DNA from: Vibrio celticus
Lineage (GTDB): Bacteria > Pseudomonadota > Gammaproteobacteria > Enterobacterales > Vibrionaceae
Reading direction: 5' to 3'
DNA length: 64,000 bases
NCBI RefSeq assembly: GCF_024347335.1
Contig: NZ_AP025463.1
Location: forward strand, 372,001 to 436,000
Positions 54,464 to 63,149 of this stretch are shown one piece after another. The position numbers and the translations under genes are program-made. Below the pieces are notes generated by a model. It was not told where the DNA came from. It did not search any database and saw only the letters and a list, made by a program, of their open reading frames with translations. Within the stretch, counting starts at the first letter, position 1; each line of letters begins with the position of its first letter.

Positions 54464-54774
54464 CCTGTGTGTCAATTTGGATTGAAGTGTCTTACAGAGC
54501 TTTTCTAGCGCTTATTTGATTCGTCATTAAGCTTTCTCATATCCAAATTTAGCATTGATTTTTTCAACCGATCTCCTCATCAATAAAATGAGTAGCAACG
54601 TACTGTGACTAGCTCTTACGTGAATGTGTCGTTTGTTGTTGGGAGATTTTGAATTGCATTAAGTAGCGAAGATTTGTAGCTTTGGAAGGATATAAAAACG
54701 GTTGGTTTCTGAATTGAATATGGTATTTGAAAGGTGAGGGTAGTTGTATTAATAAGTTAGGATCTTTAAATGCA
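54464..54774. other. Intergenic stretch before tRNA array
   Basis: About 310 bp, AT-rich. I see no gene, repeat or clear regulatory site apart from the tRNA-array terminator at its right edge. Confidence 0.5.
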
Positions 54775-54804
54775 AAAAAGCCGCATCAATGATGCGGCTT
54801 CTTT
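54775..54804 (-). terminator. Terminator of the first tRNA array
   Basis: AAGCCGCATC / GATGCGGCTT stem with AA loop, with an A run on the left (T run on the minus strand). It follows tRNA-Asn in the direction of transcription. Confidence 0.85.
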
Positions 54805-54808
54805 TAAT

Positions 54809-54884
54809 TGGCTCCCCTTGCAAGACTTGAACTTGCGACATACGGATTAACAGTCCGCCGTTCTACCAACTGAACTAAAGGGGA
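54809..54884 (-). tRNA. tRNA-Asn (anticodon GTT)
   Basis: Last gene of array 1. Acceptor TCCCCTT / AAGGGGA, loop CTGTTAA giving GTT, encoded CCA. Same mature sequence as the three other tRNA-Asn genes in the window. Confidence 0.95.
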
Positions 54885-54913
54885 ATTGATTGTTTAGTCT
54901 CTAATCAAGAGAA

Positions 54914-54989
<76 letters not shown>

Positions 54990-55025
54990 ATCATGAATCA
55001 AAAAGCTTATGCTTGATGATTAACT

Positions 55026-55101
55026 TGGCTCCCCTTGCAAGACTTGAACTTGCGACATACGGATTAACAGTCCGCCGTTCTACCAACTGAACTAAAGGGG
55101 A
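55026..55101 (-). tRNA. tRNA-Asn (anticodon GTT)
   Basis: Second Asn copy of array 1, same mature sequence as 54809-54884. Confidence 0.95.
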
Positions 55102-55125
55102 ATTATTCTTAAAGCTTTAAAGAAA

Positions 55126-55201
<76 letters not shown>

Positions 55202-55257
55202 ACATAATATTTCTTTGTGCTTTACTGTTGTTGTCTAAGACACCAACAAATAAATTG

Positions 55258-55333
55258 TGGTGCCCGGAGGCGGAATCGAACCACCGACACGAGGATTTTC
55301 AATCCTCTGCTCTACCGACTGAGCTATCCGGGC
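55258..55333 (-). tRNA. tRNA-Phe (anticodon GAA)
   Basis: First gene of array 1 in transcription order. Acceptor GCCCGGA / TCCGGGC, loop TTGAAAA giving GAA, encoded CCA. Confidence 0.95.
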
Positions 55334-55343
55334 GACGAGGTGT

Positions 55344-55372
55344 ATTAAACGTGTTTTCGCGTTCTGGGTCAA
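55344..55372 (-). promoter_or_regulatory. Promoter of tRNA array 1
   Basis: Minus strand: TTGACC, 17-bp spacer, TTTAAT, about 10 bp before the tRNA-Phe 5' end. Nearly the same layout as array 2 (58383-58411). Confidence 0.75.
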
Positions 55373-55524
55373 CATTAAATTGCAAAAAAAGTATCGTTTG
55401 ATGTTTTTCTATACTTAGTGGGTTGTTTTTGCTCGTTTGGGGTGAAAAACCTAGGTCTAGCATGCCCTAAAAGATAGTAAAACTACGGTTAACTACACTG
55501 AATGGGCGCCGAAATAAAAAAAGC

Positions 55525-55553
55525 ACGTATGAAAACGTGCTTTTTTATTTAAA
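55525..55553 (-). terminator. Terminator after the chemoreceptor gene
   Basis: AAAGCACGT / ACGTGCTTT stem with flanking A and T runs; directly downstream of the gene on the minus strand. Confidence 0.82.
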
Positions 55554-55568
55554 AAATTTCTAGGGAGT

Positions 55569-57194
55569 TTAGTGTTTTACTTCAAACCTATTAACCCAAG
55601 CTTCTAATTCGTTGGAAAGAGAGGCAAGACTTTGGGTGCTGTTATGACTTTCTGTTACGACATTACTCAGTTGGTTACCGCTCTCTTCGATCATATTGAT
55701 ACGCTTCGATATATCATCGCTCACCTGAGTCTGCTCAGCGGCCGCTGTTGCGATTTGATGACTCATTGATGAAATGGACTCTAATGCGACAACAATCTGT
55801 TGTAGTGCTTCAGAGGCGTTTTGAGACTCTGTTACGGTGCTTTCACTGGTCGCGGCACAAACTTCCATGGTTTGAATTGCGTTGCGAGATCCTTCTTGAA
55901 GGTTATTAATCATTAATTGGATTTCTTTGGTGCTCGATTGTGTTCGGCCTGCAAGGTTACGAACCTCATCTGCTACAACAGCAAATCCACGACCTTGTTC
56001 GCCAGCTCGAGCTGCTTCAGTGGCTGCGTTAAGTGCCAACAGGTTAGTTTGCTCCGCTATATCACCAATCACATCCAATACTTTTGCAATGTTGTTTACA
56101 TCGTTATCTAGGTTAGCGACAGCTTCGCTTGCTGTGCCTAGTTGGCCTGCTAGGCCTTGAATGTTATCTACTGTGTTGTGAATGAGTTGTTGGGTATGTT
56201 GGCTCTGTTTGTCGGCCTCATCTGTGTTGCGCGCGGTATCGCTAGCGGAATCAGCAACGTTATTGGCTGAAGAGGCCATCTCGGTCATTGCTGTCGCTAT
56301 CATTTCTGTTGATTGCTGTTGGGTCTCTGTCAGTTGAGCAATTGACCCAGCGCGATCTTCTACGCGCTGCAGTTCGCCCCTTAATGCCAGCATTGAAGCA
56401 TCAAGGTTTGATACTAGTTCAGCCAGTGATTTACTCATTTGTTGTACTGCCTGGTAAATACTGCCGGCTGTTGCCTGAGTTTCGAAAGAGGTTTGAATTC
56501 GACCTTGTGCTACGGCTTGTACTGCTTCTCGTACGTCTTTAGGTTCGCCGCCAAGAAGCGCTAGCATGCGTTTAATGGATACAATTAGGCTCGCTAGAAT
56601 AAGACCAGCAATCACCACACAAAGGAATAGCTGCCATTGAGCAGTAGACCAAAAACGAGCGTTAACTTCATTGAATCCGATACCGGTGCCGACAACCCAG
56701 CCCCAATGTGGCGTTTTCTCTGCAATAGACAGTTTTTCTTCAATCGTTCCATCTGGCAGTTTTTGTGTCCAGGTGTACTCAATGATCTGGCCAGTACGAT
56801 TACCAAGTACTCTTTGGATTAGCTGACCAACACTATTGCCGTCGCCATCTTTAAAGTCGTTAAAGCTGGTTCCGTGTAGTTGAGGATCTAATGGTGTAGC
56901 GATAAACGTCATGTGCTCATCGGCTACGTAAACATATTCATTGTCTTTATAGATGTTGTTACGAAGAAGGCGAGTAGCCAGTTTCTTAGCTTGCTCTTCT
57001 TCTAGAGTGCCATCAATCGCCATCTTCTCGACTTCAGTAAGGATGCTGTATGCACTCTTAAATAGCTCTGTCACACGAGCCTTGTTGTCCATGTTGCTAG
57101 CGACTCTCAATGTCCATAAACCAGTAGCCGTCAGTGCTAGCAGGGCGATCAATATGATGCCCGATAATAAGTAAGCTTGCGTTTTTAGTTTCAT
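55569..57194 (-). CDS. Methyl-accepting chemotaxis protein with single-Cache sensor
   Basis: 541 residues. Membrane helix 1 about 7-30; periplasmic sCache_2-like domain about 32-185 (YVYVADEHMTFIATPLDPQLHGTSF, then KTPHWGWVVGTGIGFNEV); membrane helix 2 about 187-208; HAMP-like linker; long cytoplasmic signalling coiled coil with hairpin tip EQTNLLALNAATEAARAGEQ and GRGFAVVADEVRNLAGRTQ. It would signal through CheA/CheW. The ligand cannot be read from sequence. It is placed between two tRNA arrays, with its own terminator. Confidence 0.93.
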   Translation of the reverse strand: MKLKTQAYLLSGIILIALLALTATGLWTLRVASNMDNKARVTELFKSAYSILTEVEKMAIDGTLEEEQAKKLATRLLRNNIYKDNEYVYVADEHMTFIATPLDPQLHGTSFNDFKDGDGNSVGQLIQRVLGNRTGQIIEYTWTQKLPDGTIEEKLSIAEKTPHWGWVVGTGIGFNEVNARFWSTAQWQLFLCVVIAGLILASLIVSIKRMLALLGGEPKDVREAVQAVAQGRIQTSFETQATAGSIYQAVQQMSKSLAELVSNLDASMLALRGELQRVEDRAGSIAQLTETQQQSTEMIATAMTEMASSANNVADSASDTARNTDEADKQSQHTQQLIHNTVDNIQGLAGQLGTASEAVANLDNDVNNIAKVLDVIGDIAEQTNLLALNAATEAARAGEQGRGFAVVADEVRNLAGRTQSSTKEIQLMINNLQEGSRNAIQTMEVCAATSESTVTESQNASEALQQIVVALESISSMSHQIATAAAEQTQVSDDISKRINMIEESGNQLSNVVTESHNSTQSLASLSNELEAWVNRFEVKH

Positions 57195-57530
57195 ATTTCC
57201 CCGCGCAGCGATTCAATAATTAGTATTAGGTATAATTCATCGAATCTTAATCTAAGTGGTGTAGGGCTGATATTAGAAAGACATCAAAACATGATAGAGA
57301 TTAAATTTTCGAAGAAAAAAAAGTAACAGAACTCGGTTCTGTTTTTTTGATGTGAAGATTAGCGTGTCATGAACTTTGGGATGAGTGGTTCTGTTGGAGT
57401 GGGGGACTCTTTATAGATCTTAGAATCTGCTGCTGTAGTAAGAGTACTAGAAGGAGATAACTCAATTTATCGAGACTGATTAAGAGTAGAGCTGATGAGT
57501 ATATTGAATAGAGTTTGCTTTTGTTCAAAC
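57195..57530. other. Upstream region of the chemoreceptor gene
   Basis: About 335 bp between the array 2 terminator and the chemoreceptor. It must contain the receptor promoter (not confidently located). A hairpin AACAGAAC / GTTCTGTT at 57325-57342 has T runs on both strands and may be a second terminator for array 2. Confidence 0.5.
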
Positions 57531-57533
57531 GAA

Positions 57534-57563
57534 AAAAGCCAAGTCTTTCGACTTGGCTTTTTT
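57534..57563 (-). terminator. Terminator of tRNA array 2
   Basis: AAAAGCCAAGTC / GACTTGGCTTTT stem with a TTTC loop and a T run on the minus strand. Confidence 0.85.
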
Positions 57564-57568
57564 GAATG

Positions 57569-57644
57569 TGGCTCCCCTTGCAAGACTTGAACTTGCGACA
57601 TACGGATTAACAGTCCGCCGTTCTACCAACTGAACTAAAGGGGA
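57569..57644 (-). tRNA. tRNA-Asn (anticodon GTT)
   Basis: Last gene of array 2; loop CTGTTAA, encoded CCA. Confidence 0.95.
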
Positions 57645-57700
57645 ATTATTTGTGTCAACATCAGGTCTATAAAGACCATTATTTGTTAAGCACCAAATAA

Positions 57701-57776
57701 TGGTGCCTCGAGGCGGAATCGAACCACCGACACGCGGATTTTCAATCCGCTGCTCTACCGACTGAGCTATCGAGGC
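57701..57776 (-). tRNA. tRNA-Phe (anticodon GAA), variant acceptor
   Basis: Acceptor GCCTCGA / TCGAGGC instead of GCCCGGA / TCCGGGC, and anticodon stem GCGGA / TCCGC instead of GAGGA / TCCTC; all changes are paired. Loop TTGAAAA, encoded CCA. Confidence 0.94.
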
Positions 57777-57783
57777 AAAAGAA

Positions 57784-57859
<76 letters not shown>

Positions 57860-57930
57860 ACACTAAATTCTTTGCTTAAAGAGTTAAACTCTTCAATTAA
57901 AACCTCATATAAAATGAAGTCCTTTAAAAA

Positions 57931-58006
57931 TGGCTCCCCTTGCAAGACTTGAACTTGCGACATACGGATTAACAGTCCGCCGTTCTACCAACTGAACTAA
58001 AGGGGA
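57931..58006 (-). tRNA. tRNA-Asn (anticodon GTT)
   Basis: Same mature sequence as the other tRNA-Asn genes. Confidence 0.95.
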
Positions 58007-58062
58007 ATTACTTGTCTCAACATCAGGTCTATAAAGACCATTATTTGTTAAGTACCAAATAA

Positions 58063-58138
58063 TGGTGCCTCGAGGCGGAATCGAACCACCGACACGCGGA
58101 TTTTCAATCCGCTGCTCTACCGACTGAGCTATCGAGGC
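58063..58138 (-). tRNA. tRNA-Phe (anticodon GAA), variant acceptor
   Basis: Identical in mature sequence to 57701-57776 (GCCTCGA acceptor). Confidence 0.94.
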
Positions 58139-58145
58139 AAAAGAA

Positions 58146-58221
<76 letters not shown>

Positions 58222-58295
58222 ACACTAAATTCTTTATGCTTTTGTCCGTGTTGCTACTCCCTGTTAAAGAGTGTTGACACCAACAAATCAAATTG

Positions 58296-58371
58296 TGGTG
58301 CCCGGAGGCGGAATCGAACCACCGACACGAGGATTTTCAATCCTCTGCTCTACCGACTGAGCTATCCGGGC
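58296..58371 (-). tRNA. tRNA-Phe (anticodon GAA)
   Basis: First gene of array 2. GCCCGGA acceptor, the same mature sequence as 55258-55333. Confidence 0.95.
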
Positions 58372-58382
58372 AACGGAGCGCT

Positions 58383-58411
58383 ATTAAACGGATTTTCTTC
58401 ATAACCGTCAA
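58383..58411 (-). promoter_or_regulatory. Promoter of tRNA array 2
   Basis: Minus strand: TTGACG, 17-bp spacer, TTTAAT, about 11 bp upstream of tRNA-Phe. Confidence 0.75.
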
Positions 58412-58474
58412 CACCTTTTTTGAAAATAATTAAAAAAAACGTTCGTTAGTTGTTTTTTTATTCAAAAGTGAGGC

Positions 58475-59608
58475 TTACGTTTTACCTTGGTTAAAATCTT
58501 TCTTGAATTTTGTTACTTTTTCTAAGTAACGACGCGACTCTTTGTTTGGGTGCTTTTTAGTAAGTGCCCAGTACGCTTGGCTAGGTTGCAGCGAGTTTAG
58601 GTCTCGCATTGCTCGCTTTCTGTCCTTACTGAAGGTATTGAGTACGCCACCCGTGCCGCCGTTGTATGCTGAAATCATGCTGTACTCGAGCGTTGTCGGG
58701 TGTTTTACATCTTTCAAATAACGATTTTTGAGTATGTAAAAGTATGCGGTGCCAGCATCAATGTTGTTTTCTGGATTGAATAAATACTCAGGACTTGGCT
58801 CTCCAGGCTTGTTCTTTACTAGCTTAAACACATCTCGACCAGCGGTTTTAGGCACCACCTGCATAAGACCGTATGCATTCGCCCAACTCACCGCGTAGGG
58901 GTTGAAACTACTCTCTGTTTTGATAATCGCGTAGATCAAGTCTTCAGGAATGTCATAACGTTGCGATGCTCGTCGAACGATATCGGCGTATTGATAACTA
59001 CGCTGACTGGCGTGATCGGCTACCATTGGGATCTCAACGTAATAGGCTTTTTTAAAGTCGACTTCTTTGGTTTTTAGGTTATTAGCGATCAGGTAATCAG
59101 CGAACTGGTTAGCGCGCCAAGACCATTGGATAGGCTTTTTTTCTTGGTCTACAACTTGGTTGTAGAGGAAAGGCCTGCCTTCTAATTTGATGCTTTTGGA
59201 AGAGAATAGGTCGACATGCGCTGGATCATCTGGCGTCAAAAGCGTTGTCATGATTGCGTTTTTGAGGTGTTTTTTAGGTTCAGTCGAGGAGACCGTTTCT
59301 ACCGTTATGAGGCCTTCGCTAAAGTTTACTTCTGAACGGCTCAGGTAATTATCTATGTATTTCACATAGTTACTCTTACCTGCCATTTTTACTTCACTAC
59401 TGCCCCAGCGTTTTTGGATATTGCCAGAAAAGCTATTAATCAAAGCATCTAGTGCTCCGGTGTCTTTTTCAAACTGACCAGGTAGCTCCGCTAAGTTGCT
59501 TACAAATCGGTTGGTCGGTTCGTAATTAACATCATAAATGCTTTCGACAAATTCACGGCTGCAGCCAGTTAATAACATGGCTGTTAGGAAGTAACTTAGC
59601 TTTTTCAT
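58475..59608 (-). CDS. mltC: Membrane-bound lytic murein transglycosylase C
   Basis: 377-residue lipoprotein with lipobox LLTGC (Cys16). The N-terminal DUF3393-type domain is followed by an SLT goose-lysozyme domain from about 215: catalytic Glu in IIKTESSFNPYAVSWANAYG, then GLMQVVP and the AYNGG motif. It cleaves peptidoglycan glycan strands at the outer-membrane inner leaflet. Downstream of yggX and mutY, as in E. coli. Confidence 0.95.
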   Translation of the reverse strand: MKKLSYFLTAMLLTGCSREFVESIYDVNYEPTNRFVSNLAELPGQFEKDTGALDALINSFSGNIQKRWGSSEVKMAGKSNYVKYIDNYLSRSEVNFSEGLITVETVSSTEPKKHLKNAIMTTLLTPDDPAHVDLFSSKSIKLEGRPFLYNQVVDQEKKPIQWSWRANQFADYLIANNLKTKEVDFKKAYYVEIPMVADHASQRSYQYADIVRRASQRYDIPEDLIYAIIKTESSFNPYAVSWANAYGLMQVVPKTAGRDVFKLVKNKPGEPSPEYLFNPENNIDAGTAYFYILKNRYLKDVKHPTTLEYSMISAYNGGTGGVLNTFSKDRKRAMRDLNSLQPSQAYWALTKKHPNKESRRYLEKVTKFKKDFNQGKT

Positions 59609-59677
59609 AGTTCCTCATACAAAAATGACATCGCAGCGTTAACCATGATGTCATTAAAAATTGCTTAAATAAATGTC

Positions 59678-59950
59678 TTATTCGCTTGGTGGAGTATAGC
59701 CATCAATTACGACATCTTTACCTTCGAAAAGGAAGTTAACCATCTCAGTTTCAAGAAGTTTACGATGCTCAGGATCCATCATGTTTAGCTTCTTTTCATT
59801 GATAAGCATAGTTTGCTTGCTTTGCCATTGTCCCCAAGCTTCTTTAGACACGTTGTCAAAGATACGCTTACCTAAGTCACCTGGGTAAAGTTGAAAATCT
59901 AGGCCTTCAGCATCTTTTTGAAGGCGAGCACAAAATACAGTGCGGCTCAT
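59678..59950 (-). CDS. yggX: Probable Fe(2+)-trafficking protein YggX
   Basis: 90-residue YggX-family protein with MSRTVFCARLQKDAEGLDF and the WGQWQSKQTMLINE core, including Cys7. It protects iron-sulfur clusters (notably in MutY) from oxidation in enterics. It is preceded by GAGGAACC, a good ribosome-binding site, 28 bp after mutY. Confidence 0.95.
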   Translation of the reverse strand: MSRTVFCARLQKDAEGLDFQLYPGDLGKRIFDNVSKEAWGQWQSKQTMLINEKKLNMMDPEHRKLLETEMVNFLFEGKDVVIDGYTPPSE

Positions 59951-59978
59951 AGTGGTTCCTCTTATCGCGTTCGTTGAT

Positions 59979-61040
59979 TCAAACGTCGTCGTTCAGTTCA
60001 AAGGGTAGGCTCTCAATAAGCTGCTTTACAGGAGCGGCTAGGCCAATTTCTTCCGGTTTTGATAAGTTATACCAGAGACCTTTAGTCCCTTCCATTATCA
60101 AATCTGGTTGTTTATCTAATTTCACTAATACTGGCGTGATATCTAAGTGGTAGTGGCTGAAAGTGTGTCTAAACGCAATCATGGTCTTGATCGAATTGGT
60201 TTGAGTGTCTTTGATCGAGCGAAGATCTAGTTGATGTTCGATCTCTGCGTTTTCATTTTGAGGGAAACAAAACAATCCGCCCCAGATACCAGATTGAGGG
60301 CGCTGTTCGAGCCACACTTGGTTATCGTGATACAGAATCACAAACCATGTTTCTTTTACTGGCTTTTCTTTCTTAGGCTTTTTGCCTGGGAAGTCGAGCT
60401 GTCTATCGAGCTTCTTGGCCTCACACATGCTTTCAATTGGGCAAAGGGTACATTTAGGTTTGCTACGGGTACAAACCATCGCTCCCATGTCCATCATTGC
60501 TTGGTTGTACTTATCGACATCTTTCTTCGGTGTATGTGCTTCGGCGTGTTCCCAAAGCTGGTTCTCGACTTTCTTTTGCCCCGGCCACCCTTCAACGGCA
60601 AAGCTTCTCGCAAGCGTTCGTTTTACATTGCCATCAAGAATCGCATGAGGAAGCTTATGAACCGAAGACAGCACTGCAGCTGCAGTCGAGCGACCGATGC
60701 CCGGTAGCGCGTTCATCTCTTCGATAGAAAGCGGAAATTCACCATCATATTGCTCAGCAACGATCTTAGCTGCTTTATGTAGATTGCGAGCTCGTGCGTA
60801 ATAACCAAGCCCTGTCCATAAGTGGAGTACCTCATCTTGTTCGGCGTTCGCTAGGTCGATAACCGTTGGAAAGCGTTCCAAGAAGCGCTGGTAGTATGGA
60901 ATCACCGTAGCAACCTGAGTCTGCTGAAGCATGATTTCAGATAGCCAAACGGTGTAGGCGGTTTTGTTTTGTTGCCAAGGCAATTCTTTACGCCCGTAGG
61001 CGTCATACCACTTTAATATGGCGGTTGCGAAAGGAGTCAC
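59979..61040 (-). CDS. mutY: Adenine DNA glycosylase MutY
   Basis: 353 residues. Removes A paired with 8-oxoguanine. Catalytic Glu35 in LSEIMLQQTQV, helix-hairpin-helix LPGIGRSTAAAVLS, catalytic Asp in ILDGNVKRTLAR, and four-cysteine [4Fe-4S] motif (CTRSKPKCTLCPIESMC). The C-terminal NUDIX-like domain reads 8-oxoG. First gene of mutY-yggX-mltC and divergent from trmB. Confidence 0.96.
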   Translation of the reverse strand: MTPFATAILKWYDAYGRKELPWQQNKTAYTVWLSEIMLQQTQVATVIPYYQRFLERFPTVIDLANAEQDEVLHLWTGLGYYARARNLHKAAKIVAEQYDGEFPLSIEEMNALPGIGRSTAAAVLSSVHKLPHAILDGNVKRTLARSFAVEGWPGQKKVENQLWEHAEAHTPKKDVDKYNQAMMDMGAMVCTRSKPKCTLCPIESMCEAKKLDRQLDFPGKKPKKEKPVKETWFVILYHDNQVWLEQRPQSGIWGGLFCFPQNENAEIEHQLDLRSIKDTQTNSIKTMIAFRHTFSHYHLDITPVLVKLDKQPDLIMEGTKGLWYNLSKPEEIGLAAPVKQLIESLPFELNDDV

Positions 61041-61205
61041 GACATGCTCTATGCTTTGCTATTATTAGAAGTGAAATTGCACCACACTTAACGTTGGATG
61101 TAAAACAGACAAATTGTGTGGGAATTTATCCACGGAAAGACTTGCACCGGAGGCAATTCTTTGGATAATCCCCGCTTTGATTAATCAATGTGCAGGCAAA
61201 AATCA

Positions 61206-61925
61206 ATGAGTGAAGTGACCACTAACGAATATACTGAAGACGGCAAACTGGTTCGTAAGATCCGTAGTTTTGTTCGCCGCGAAGGCCGCTTAACAAAAGG
61301 CCAAGAGAACGCGATGAATGAATGTTGGCCAACAATGGGTATCGACTACAACCCAGAGCTTCTTAACTGGAAAGAAGTATTTGGCAACGATAACCCGGTT
61401 GTACTAGAGATTGGCTTCGGTATGGGTGCATCACTGGTTGAAATGGCAAAGAACGCACCTGAGAAAAACTTCTTAGGTATTGAAGTTCATAGCCCGGGTG
61501 TTGGTGCGTGTTTAGGTACAGCTCGCGATGCTGGCGTAACTAACCTGCGTGTAATGTGTCACGATGCGGTAGAAGTATTTGAACACATGATTCCAGATAG
61601 CAGCCTGCATACACTGCAACTGTTTTTCCCTGACCCATGGCACAAAGCTCGCCACCATAAACGTCGTATCGTTAAGGCTGAGTTTGCAGAGATGGTTCGC
61701 GGCAAGCTTCAACTTGATACTGGTATTTTCCACATGGCAACAGACTGGGAAAACTACGCAGAACATATGATTGAAGTGATGAACGTAGCTCCAGGCTTCG
61801 AAAACATCGCTGAAGATGGTGATTACATCCCTCGTCCTGATGAGCGCCCGCTAACTAAGTTTGAAGCTCGTGGCCACCGTTTAGGTCATGGTGTTTGGGA
61901 CATTAAGTTCAAGCGTACTAAGTAA
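61206..61925 (+). CDS. trmB: tRNA (guanine-N7-)-methyltransferase TrmB
   Basis: 239-residue SAM-dependent methyltransferase making m7G46 in tRNA. SAM loop LEIGFGMGASLVEMA and the tRNA-binding/catalytic FPDPWHKARHHKRRI are present. The start at ATG 61206 gives MSEVTTNEYTEDGK; the frame is open 18 bp upstream, which is not needed. Divergent from mutY. Confidence 0.95.
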   Translation: MSEVTTNEYTEDGKLVRKIRSFVRREGRLTKGQENAMNECWPTMGIDYNPELLNWKEVFGNDNPVVLEIGFGMGASLVEMAKNAPEKNFLGIEVHSPGVGACLGTARDAGVTNLRVMCHDAVEVFEHMIPDSSLHTLQLFFPDPWHKARHHKRRIVKAEFAEMVRGKLQLDTGIFHMATDWENYAEHMIEVMNVAPGFENIAEDGDYIPRPDERPLTKFEARGHRLGHGVWDIKFKRTK

Positions 61926-61993
61926 TTCTGAATCAAATTAAGTGAAGGGCAATCCGACTTAGGATTTAACCCCTACACTTTATGGGATTGATT

Positions 61994-62025
61994 AAAGCCA
62001 ACATTATTGTAATGTTGGCTTTTTT
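61994..62025 (+). terminator. Terminator after trmB
   Basis: Stem AAAGCCAACATTA / TAATGTTGGCTTT with TTG loop, followed by T6. Confidence 0.9.
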
Positions 62026-62112
62026 GTCCTTAGGCTTTTATTGCTATAAAGGCTTAAGGACAGAAAGTAACGTAACACCCCTACAAAAATAACAATATAG
62101 AAGTAAGCGCAC

Positions 62113-63033
62113 ATGAAACCAACTCAAGCTATTTTAGCCGAGATCTTAGACGAAGTTCGTCCTTTAATTGGACAGGGAAAGGTCGCTGATTATATCCCTG
62201 CACTGGCTCGCGTATCGAACCAGAAACTGGCGATCGCGGTATACACCAATGAAGGTGAGGTGATTAAAGCAGGCGACGCTGAAGAAGCATTTTCTGTGCA
62301 ATCTATCTCCAAAGCCTTGAGCCTTACGTTAGCTATGGTGCTATACAAGCCTGAAGAGATTTGGCAAAGAGTAGGCAAAGAGCCTTCAGGTCAAGCCTTT
62401 AATTCGATGATTCAGCTTGAGATGGAGCAGGGGATTCCCCGTAACCCGTTTATCAATGCGGGTGCTATTGTCGTAGCGGATCTATTACAAAGCCGCCTGT
62501 CAGCACCGAGACATCGCTTGTTGGAGTTTGTGCGCCAGTTGTCGGGTGATACTCATATTGTGTATGACAAGATAGTAGCGGCTTCAGAAATGATGCACAG
62601 CGATCGTAATGCGGCTATCGCTTACTTGATGCGTTCATTTGGTAACTTTGAAAATGATGTTATCCCTGTTCTGAATAACTACTTTCATGCCTGTGCGCTT
62701 AAAATGACGTGTGTAGATTTGGCAAAAACCTTCAGTTACTTGGCAAACAAAGGCGTGTCGGTTCAAACCAAGAAAGAGATCATCACGCCAGTCCAAACCA
62801 AGCAGTTGAATGCTTTGCTTGCGACGTGCGGTTTGTACGATGGTGCGGGCGAGTTTGCCTACCGTGTTGGTATGCCAGGAAAATCGGGCGTCGGTGGCGG
62901 TATTATTGCCATCGTTCCGGGTGAGATGACAATCGCCGTGTGGTCCCCAGAGCTTGATCCTTCTGGCAACTCGCTCGCAGGTACTAAGGCTCTAGAGTTG
63001 CTTTCAGAGCGTATCGGTCGTTCTATTTTCTAG
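62113..63033 (+). CDS. glsB: Glutaminase
   Basis: 306-residue serine-dependent glutaminase (beta-lactamase-like fold) hydrolysing glutamine to glutamate and ammonia. Catalytic S-x-x-K dyad at Ser64/Lys67 (SVQSISKALS), NPFINAGAI and the Gly-rich GMPGKSGVGGGI near the C terminus. Length fits the single-domain bacterial glutaminase. Monocistronic, between trmB and convergent hemW. Confidence 0.93.
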   Translation: MKPTQAILAEILDEVRPLIGQGKVADYIPALARVSNQKLAIAVYTNEGEVIKAGDAEEAFSVQSISKALSLTLAMVLYKPEEIWQRVGKEPSGQAFNSMIQLEMEQGIPRNPFINAGAIVVADLLQSRLSAPRHRLLEFVRQLSGDTHIVYDKIVAASEMMHSDRNAAIAYLMRSFGNFENDVIPVLNNYFHACALKMTCVDLAKTFSYLANKGVSVQTKKEIITPVQTKQLNALLATCGLYDGAGEFAYRVGMPGKSGVGGGIIAIVPGEMTIAVWSPELDPSGNSLAGTKALELLSERIGRSIF

Positions 63034-63096
63034 AGAAAGGTGCGAGCACGGACGTTGTCCTATAGAACGCTTCGCTCCGAGAGAGGGCTATAAAAC

Positions 63097-63126
63097 AAAA
63101 AGGGTTGACCCTAAAGCCAACCCTTA
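63097..63126 (-). terminator. Terminator after hemW
   Basis: Minus strand: AAGGGTTG, loop, CAACCCTTTTTG. Convergent with glsB; weaker on the plus strand. Confidence 0.7.
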
Positions 63127-63149
63127 CGCAATGCTTCTCGAATCTCTAA

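Noticed and set aside
60231..60727. Long plus-strand frames opposite mutY (up to 158 codons)
   Set aside because: Shadows of the mutY coding frame; all catalytic and iron-sulfur motifs are on the minus strand.
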